NCBI GenBank assembly: GCA_016926575.1
Contig: JAFGOJ010000151.1
Location: 1-17,073 of the forward strand
Length of the DNA: 17,073 nt
Reading direction: 5' to 3'
Source: Anaerolineae bacterium
GTDB lineage: Bacteria > Chloroflexota > Anaerolineae > B4-G1 > DUEL01
The notes beneath the pieces are model-generated. The model worked only from the letters and a program-made list of their open reading frames with translations, did no database searches and was not told the DNA's origin. Shown here one piece after another: positions 13,298-17,073 of this stretch. Both the position numbers and the translations under genes were made by a program. Position 1 is the first letter of the stretch, and each line of letters opens with the position of its first letter.

Positions 13298-15082
13298 TTA
13301 GCCGAAGAGGCCCACCCGGATCGCCTCACCCGCTTCGTTCAAGCCGGGCCAGATGGGGATGGAGCCGAGGATGCCGACGGCGATGATGACGATCATGATC
13401 AGCGTCGGCGAGACGTTCTTCTTGGCCAGGAGCCACCAGATCAGCAGCACCAGCAGCAGCGGCAGCAAGTTGGGCATGAAGCTGTTGAAGACGTCTTGCA
13501 GGTGGAACGCGGTGCCGCCGATGTTGAAGGCCAGCGCCGTGCTGAGCGAGACGAAGCTGACCACCAGCGCGCCCATGATGAAGTTGCCCAACACGCCCGC
13601 GCCGACGATGACCTTGTTCAACGTGCCGCTCTTGAGGATGTTGGTCACGGCCACGCGGCCCTGCTGGTAGCCCTGCCACCACAGGAGCCAGCCGAGGCCC
13701 CAGATCAAGATCGCCATCGAGACGATGTAGAACAGCGGTCCCAGGATATTGCCGGTGGTCGCCGTGCCGACGTTGCCGCCGGTGGCGATGCTCATGCCGA
13801 TGGCGAGGGTGATGGGGATGATGATACCCTGCTGCACCGTGTCGCCGATGCCCGCCATGGGGCCCATCAGACCGGTCTTGACGGCGTTGATGGCGTCGTC
13901 GCTGATCTCTGCGCCGGAGGCGCGCTCTTCTTCCATTGCGATGACCGCACCGTGGATAATGCTGCCGACATCGGGCTGGGTGTTGAAGAAGACCAGGTGG
14001 CGCTTGAGAGCGGCACTGATGTCCTCTTTCTTGGTGTAGAGCTTCTCGATGATGGGGGTCATACTATGTGCGAAGCCCATGCCCTGCATGCGCTCCCAGT
14101 TGTAGGTGGAGTGAGAGAAGCACAGCCAGCGCACCCAGGCTTTGAACACGTCCTGCCGCGTCAGTGGCCCCTGAGCTTTGCGTGCCTTCTTGCCGGGGGC
14201 AGCGGGTCCGGCCTCGCCGATGCCCTCGGTGAAGAGGACGTGGATGTAGGCGATGCAGGCGCCAATGATCGCCAGCACCAGCAGGTTAACGTTCCCGCCT
14301 GCCAAGGAGGTGATCATAAAGCCGACGAAGAAGTAGGGCCACACGTTGCCGCGCAGCAGGAACTTGAGGTTGAGTGCAATACCCAGCGCAGCGAGCATGC
14401 CGCTGGCGGCGAAGAGGCCGTTCATCACCCAGATGGCGTTGGCGGCAATCCAGTTCAGCGCAGAGCCAACGGCCTGCGAGCCCAGGTAAGCGGCCAACAT
14501 CACCGGGACGGCGTAGATCAGGAAGAGGAAGGGCTGGGAGTAGATGTAGTTACTGCGCGCCACCCCTTTGATGTTCCCCTCCTCGGCGTACCGGTCGGCC
14601 CAGTGGGGGATGATCGAGCAGACGGACATACGCAGCGACCAGGTCAGGCCGCCGAGCAGCCCCAGGGGCGCGGCGACGGCCAGTGCAGCGTCGATGTCCA
14701 GCCCGCCGCCGAGCACCAACGCAGTGCCCAGGTAGCCCGCCAGACCGGGGTCGCCCGGCAGCGAACCGCCGGCCGAAATCCAGCCCAAGTAGAGGACGTT
14801 GATGTTCGCGCCGATGGCGACGCCCTCGCCGACCCGCCCCATCACCAGGCCAACCAGCGTGCCGGCGATCAGGGGACGGTACAGCACCGTGAAGCCCAGG
14901 TTGGCAAACCAGGGCGACATCGCGAAGTAGTAGAAGACGCCGACGATGAGGGCCTGGAACAGGCTCAGCGTCGTGTCTTCTTCTTGAGCGACCGGTGCCG
15001 CTTTGACGATGGCCACGCTGGCGAGCATCAATACGATGCTCAGGACCATCGCCGTGCTGACTTGCTTACGATTAACCTTCAT
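13298..15082 (-). CDS. Fused mannose-family PTS EIIC-EIID
   Basis: A 594-residue membrane protein joining two PTS subunits that are normally separate. Residues about 38-285 are EIIC (channel; many helices, with LYRPLIAGTLVGLVMG and GANINVLYLGWISAGG), about 286-307 a charged Ala/Pro/Lys linker, and about 307-590 EIID (TRQDVFKAW, FSHSTYNWERMQGMGFAHSM, RHLVFFNTQP, GLMGPMAGIGDTV, all typical). Together they carry a sugar across the inner membrane while EIIB phosphorylates it. Residues 1-32 look like a signal peptide (basic start, hydrophobic stretch, VKAAPVA), unusual for EIIC. ATG 15082 is chosen because GGAG lies 8-9 bases before it; an ATG at 15103 would contain that site. Substrate is not known. 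Confidence 0.9.
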   Translation of the reverse strand: MKVNRKQVSTAMVLSIVLMLASVAIVKAAPVAQEEDTTLSLFQALIVGVFYYFAMSPWFANLGFTVLYRPLIAGTLVGLVMGRVGEGVAIGANINVLYLGWISAGGSLPGDPGLAGYLGTALVLGGGLDIDAALAVAAPLGLLGGLTWSLRMSVCSIIPHWADRYAEEGNIKGVARSNYIYSQPFLFLIYAVPVMLAAYLGSQAVGSALNWIAANAIWVMNGLFAASGMLAALGIALNLKFLLRGNVWPYFFVGFMITSLAGGNVNLLVLAIIGACIAYIHVLFTEGIGEAGPAAPGKKARKAQGPLTRQDVFKAWVRWLCFSHSTYNWERMQGMGFAHSMTPIIEKLYTKKEDISAALKRHLVFFNTQPDVGSIIHGAVIAMEEERASGAEISDDAINAVKTGLMGPMAGIGDTVQQGIIIPITLAIGMSIATGGNVGTATTGNILGPLFYIVSMAILIWGLGWLLWWQGYQQGRVAVTNILKSGTLNKVIVGAGVLGNFIMGALVVSFVSLSTALAFNIGGTAFHLQDVFNSFMPNLLPLLLVLLIWWLLAKKNVSPTLIMIVIIAVGILGSIPIWPGLNEAGEAIRVGLFG

Positions 15083-15153
15083 AGCTGTTTCTCCTTTATG
15101 CAAAATTATTCGGAAATATAATCGAGCGCGCCGGAAACGCCGCGCGGCATTGC

Positions 15154-15636
15154 CTACACCTTTCCAGCCAGATCGGAAAACGCCTTTGACTTCTCGCCAG
15201 GCACGGTCAGCAGGGTAATCTCCACTCCTTTCGCCATCAGGTCTGTGAGGATATCGATCTCTTCGCGTGATGCGGAGATGTTCTTGAAAATATTTTTGCG
15301 CCCCGGTGCGTTGCCGATGCCGCCAATATTGAGCGCATTGTAGTGCAGGCCGCCGTCGTAGAGGCGACGCGCGGTCTGCGGCGTCTTCATCAACACCATC
15401 GTCGTGCTGCGCGACGGCGTGTTCGACAACACCTGCAGCGCGTCATCGACCGTATACACGTCTACCGTCAGACCTGGGGGGGCGGCCAGCCCCAAAACCT
15501 CCTGCATAAATGGATCGGCCCCCACCACGTCATCCACGATGACGATCCTAGTAAAAGGACGGTGCTTGCACCACACTGTGATGACCTGCCCGTGGATCAA
15601 ACGATCGTCTATCCGTACCAAACCGAACTCTTCTAT
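15154..15636 (-). CDS. Mannose-family PTS EIIB, probable ATA start
   Basis: This cytoplasmic PTS EIIB subunit receives phosphate from EIIA on a His in DDRLIHGQV and passes it to the sugar. Later family marks are IVIVDD, DPFMQEVLGLAAP, MVLMKTP and ALNIGGIGN. The only ordinary start codon is TTG at 15621, but that is 21 bases from the strong ribosome site AAGGAGGT (15643-15650) and removes part of the first strand. Starting at ATA 15636, 6 bases after the site, gives 160 residues and puts the phosphorylated His at position 15, as in LevE-type EIIB proteins. ATA is very rare as a start, so a base error (ATG) or use of TTG remain possible. It is flanked by EIIA (45 bases upstream) and EIIC-EIID. 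Confidence 0.87.
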   Translation of the reverse strand: MEEFGLVRIDDRLIHGQVITVWCKHRPFTRIVIVDDVVGADPFMQEVLGLAAPPGLTVDVYTVDDALQVLSNTPSRSTTMVLMKTPQTARRLYDGGLHYNALNIGGIGNAPGRKNIFKNISASREEIDILTDLMAKGVEITLLTVPGEKSKAFSDLAGKV

Positions 15637-15642
15637 GATATC

Positions 15643-15650
15643 ACCTCCTT
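15643..15650 (-). promoter_or_regulatory. Strong ribosome binding site facing an ATA codon
   Basis: AAGGAGGT on the minus strand is 6 bases from ATA 15636 and 21 bases from TTG 15621. A GTG overlapping the site is followed at once by a stop, so the site points to the ATA. Confidence 0.65.
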
Positions 15651-15681
15651 GTATGAACGCCGAGGGGCCTCGAAGGACAGG

Positions 15682-16077
15682 CTACCGTCCAAGCAGCGGG
15701 CCTAAGTTGCGCACAGACTCTTTGCCTGCGGTGGCGATCGAGGCCGCCAACTCGGACGCCGTGGCGTCATCGCGCGACATCAGCAGTTCTAACACCATCG
15801 GGAGATTGACGCCGGTGACGCACTCTACGGTCTCTTTGAGCACCTGCCGGGCCGCCACGTTGTACGGCGTCCCGCCGAATAAGTCGATCAATATCAGGGT
15901 CTCCTGGCCTTCGATGTGCGCCAGCACGCCATCCAACTTCTCGCCGAAACTCTCGGGGCTGTCTTCCGGCAACAGCGAAACGGCGTAGACGCCTTCCGCC
16001 GGCCCGGCAATCATCTCCGCGGCCCGCACCAGCGCAGCCCCCACGTCTGCGTGTGACACCAAAACGATGTTGACCAT
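15682..16077 (-). CDS. Mannose-family PTS EIIA
   Basis: A 131-residue EIIA domain of the mannose family. It takes phosphate from HPr on His9 in IVLVSHADVG and hands it to EIIB. ESFGEKLDGVL, LILIDLFGGTPYNVAAR and VTGVNLPMVLELL are standard segments of this fold, and the length is that of a stand-alone EIIA. The ATG at 16077 is preceded by AAAGGTG. It lies 52 bases after the regulator gene and is the first structural gene of the operon. The general PTS proteins EI and HPr are not in this window. The family call is very firm. Confidence 0.93.
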   Translation of the reverse strand: MVNIVLVSHADVGAALVRAAEMIAGPAEGVYAVSLLPEDSPESFGEKLDGVLAHIEGQETLILIDLFGGTPYNVAARQVLKETVECVTGVNLPMVLELLMSRDDATASELAASIATAGKESVRNLGPLLGR

Positions 16078-16129
16078 AAGTATAACACCTTTCAGACGAT
16101 CAAGATGCTCTTTCTCGAATGGAACGACC

Positions 16130-16879
16130 TCACCCGGCGGAGAGATGTTCCAGGCGAATGCTCAACCGATACCACTCCCCGCAGTAGCTCGCGCGCGCGA
16201 ACTCCACGATCTCTCCGCTATCCAGGAACGTCGTGCGTTCGGAGCGCAGCACCGGAGCCGGATACGAAAGGTTCAGCAGCTCCAACTCGCGCTGGTTCGC
16301 CAGGGCCGCGTAGACCTGCTCCTCGGCGTGTGCGATGCGCAGGCCGTATTCCTGACGCAGTATGTTGAAGAGCGATTGGTCCGCCAGATTGTGGTGCAGC
16401 ACCTGAGGGCAAAAGCGGTGGTTGAGGAACACGGTGTGCAGCGCCAGCGGCGCGTTGTTGACCTGGCGCAGGCGCTCCAACTCGATCACCTCGTCGGAGG
16501 GCTCCAGTTGCATCGCTGCGACCAAATCCGGGCCAGGGTTCGAAATCACAGCCGCGTCCAGCAGGACGCTCGACACGCCCATGCCCCGGCGTTGCACGTC
16601 GTTGGTAAAACCGGTCAGAGATACGTCGATGACCACCTTGGAATGGGGAAGCGAGACAAAGGTGGCCCGCCCGGGCACCGTGCGAATCAACCCCTCGTGG
16701 TCCAACTCGCGCAGCGCCTCGCGCACCGTCGTCCGGCTGACGCCATAGGCATCGCACAACTGGCGTTCGGAGGGCAAGGAAACACCTGGAGAAAGCTCGC
16801 CACTGGCAATTTGTCCCTCCAACACCGCTTTCAGTTGTAAGTAGAGGGGAGTGGGATTGCTCCGGTCGAGATGGTCCAT
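16130..16879 (-). CDS. GntR/HutC-family transcriptional regulator with UTRA domain
   Basis: A 249-residue cytoplasmic repressor-type protein. Residues about 8-76 form the GntR winged helix-turn-helix (PLYLQLKAVLEGQIASGEL, LPSERQLCDAYGVSRTTVRE, GLIRTVPGRATFV). Residues about 95-240 form a UTRA effector domain of the HutC subfamily, which often binds sugar phosphates (NagR/DasR, TreR). It is the first gene of the PTS operon. AAGGAG lies upstream of ATG 16879. The ACTGGT-N4-ACCAGT site just downstream of the promoter before this gene matches the operator style of NagR/DasR-type proteins, so it likely represses its own operon and releases when a phosphorylated sugar builds up. Effector unknown. 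Confidence 0.92.
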   Translation of the reverse strand: MDHLDRSNPTPLYLQLKAVLEGQIASGELSPGVSLPSERQLCDAYGVSRTTVREALRELDHEGLIRTVPGRATFVSLPHSKVVIDVSLTGFTNDVQRRGMGVSSVLLDAAVISNPGPDLVAAMQLEPSDEVIELERLRQVNNAPLALHTVFLNHRFCPQVLHHNLADQSLFNILRQEYGLRIAHAEEQVYAALANQRELELLNLSYPAPVLRSERTTFLDSGEIVEFARASYCGEWYRLSIRLEHLSAG

Positions 16880-16925
16880 GCGCTCATCTCTCCTTGAATC
16901 TTATCGCCGATGCGCCTTGCTGCCA

Positions 16926-16941
16926 ACTGGTTATGACCAGT
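16926..16941. promoter_or_regulatory. Probable operator, ACTGGT-TATG-ACCAGT
   Basis: A perfect 6-bp inverted repeat with a 4-base spacer. It begins 13 bases downstream of the -10 box on the minus strand and thus covers the early transcribed region. The half-site and spacing agree with the published NagR/DasR operator pattern of the GntR/HutC family, to which the adjacent regulator belongs. Confidence 0.75.
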
Positions 16942-16954
16942 CCCTACCGCCTTT

Positions 16955-16982
16955 AGTATAGCCAAGAATTTTCGCGTGTCAA
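16955..16982 (-). promoter_or_regulatory. Strong sigma-70-type promoter of the PTS operon
   Basis: On the minus strand TTGACA (16977-16982, perfect -35) and TATACT (16955-16960, one change from consensus) are 16 bases apart. The start site would fall about 16947, leaving a leader of about 70 bases that contains the operator. Confidence 0.8.
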
Positions 16983-16996
16983 GTATCAATTTTCCC

Positions 16997-17025
16997 TTGC
17001 CTAGCCTCCCTTCCCATGGTACACT
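16997..17025 (+). promoter_or_regulatory. Divergent promoter toward the right edge
   Basis: TTGCCT (16997-17002) and TACACT (17020-17025) are 17 bases apart and precede the gene starting at 17057. It lies 14 bases from the -35 of the opposite promoter, back to back. Confidence 0.55.
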
Positions 17026-17056
17026 AGCAAAGACATCACTTCAGGAGGAAAACCGC

Positions 17057-17073
17057 ATGGATAAAAAAGGCCG
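17057..17073 (+). CDS. Start of a divergent gene, cut by the window edge
   Basis: AGGAGG (17043-17048) lies 8 bases before ATG 17057, which opens the frame Met-Asp-Lys-Lys-Gly before the window ends. The paired promoter and ribosome site make a real gene likely. Its function cannot be told from five codons. Its position back to back with the GntR-led operon suggests it may share that regulation. Confidence 0.6.

Noticed and set aside
13496..15121. A 541-codon open frame on the plus strand
   Set aside because: It is antisense to the fused PTS gene, whose EIIC and EIID motifs are unmistakable; the plus-strand translation is rich in Asp, Gly and His with no fold signature.
15104..15153. GC-rich inverted bases and a TATATT in the EIIB to EIIC-EIID gap
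   Set aside because: The pairing is short and interrupted, and no -35 accompanies the TATATT, so neither a terminator nor a promoter is supported.

Overview
The window is GC-rich bacterial DNA with dense, short-gapped operons, many intergenic perfect palindromes and several non-ATG starts (GTG, TTG and probably ATA). The mix of secreted cohesin/dockerin/LysM proteins with Thr-Pro linkers, a beta-CASP nuclease and a mannose-type PTS fits a Chloroflexota (Anaerolineae-like) genome. That placement is an inference from gene content; no rRNA or other marker is present.

Left part (1-6500). A metallo-beta-lactamase/beta-CASP RNA-processing enzyme (105-1517, +) converges on a four-gene minus-strand cluster (6142 down to 1690) of secreted, paralogous cohesin-domain proteins. 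Two carry a C-terminal type I dockerin as well as a cohesin-like domain. One has a C-terminal hydrophobic/basic tail and one carries two LysM domains, so the set has both binding partners and possible surface anchors. A repeat of about 152 bp with 12-bp inverted ends occurs twice in this cluster (3205-3357 and 6196-6347). Copy 1 is flanked by a perfect 8-bp target duplication. It removed the stop codon of the gene it landed in, adding 63 residues and creating an overlap with the next gene. The stems of the two copies differ by compensating changes. Copy 2 lies just downstream of an extended -10 promoter, so it probably forms most of the operon's 5' leader.

Middle part (6500-11100). A NYN/YacP-like RNase and a two-subunit family I CoA-transferase lie on the plus strand. 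They converge, across a G-quadruplex-prone perfect hairpin, on a minus-strand pair made of a DMT/EamA transporter and a dihydropyrimidinase/hydantoinase.

Right part (11100-17073). A cluster of five hairpins precedes a minus-strand sugar operon read from 16879: GntR/UTRA regulator, mannose-family PTS EIIA, EIIB, a fused EIIC-EIID, a class I aldolase and a zinc-dependent medium-chain dehydrogenase. A near-consensus promoter with an ACTGGT-N4-ACCAGT operator just downstream sits before the regulator, which suggests autoregulation by a NagR/DasR-like repressor. The likely job is uptake and phosphorylation of a sugar or amino sugar followed by oxidation/reduction and aldol cleavage; the substrate cannot be read from the sequence. 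A divergent gene begins at 17057 and runs off the window.
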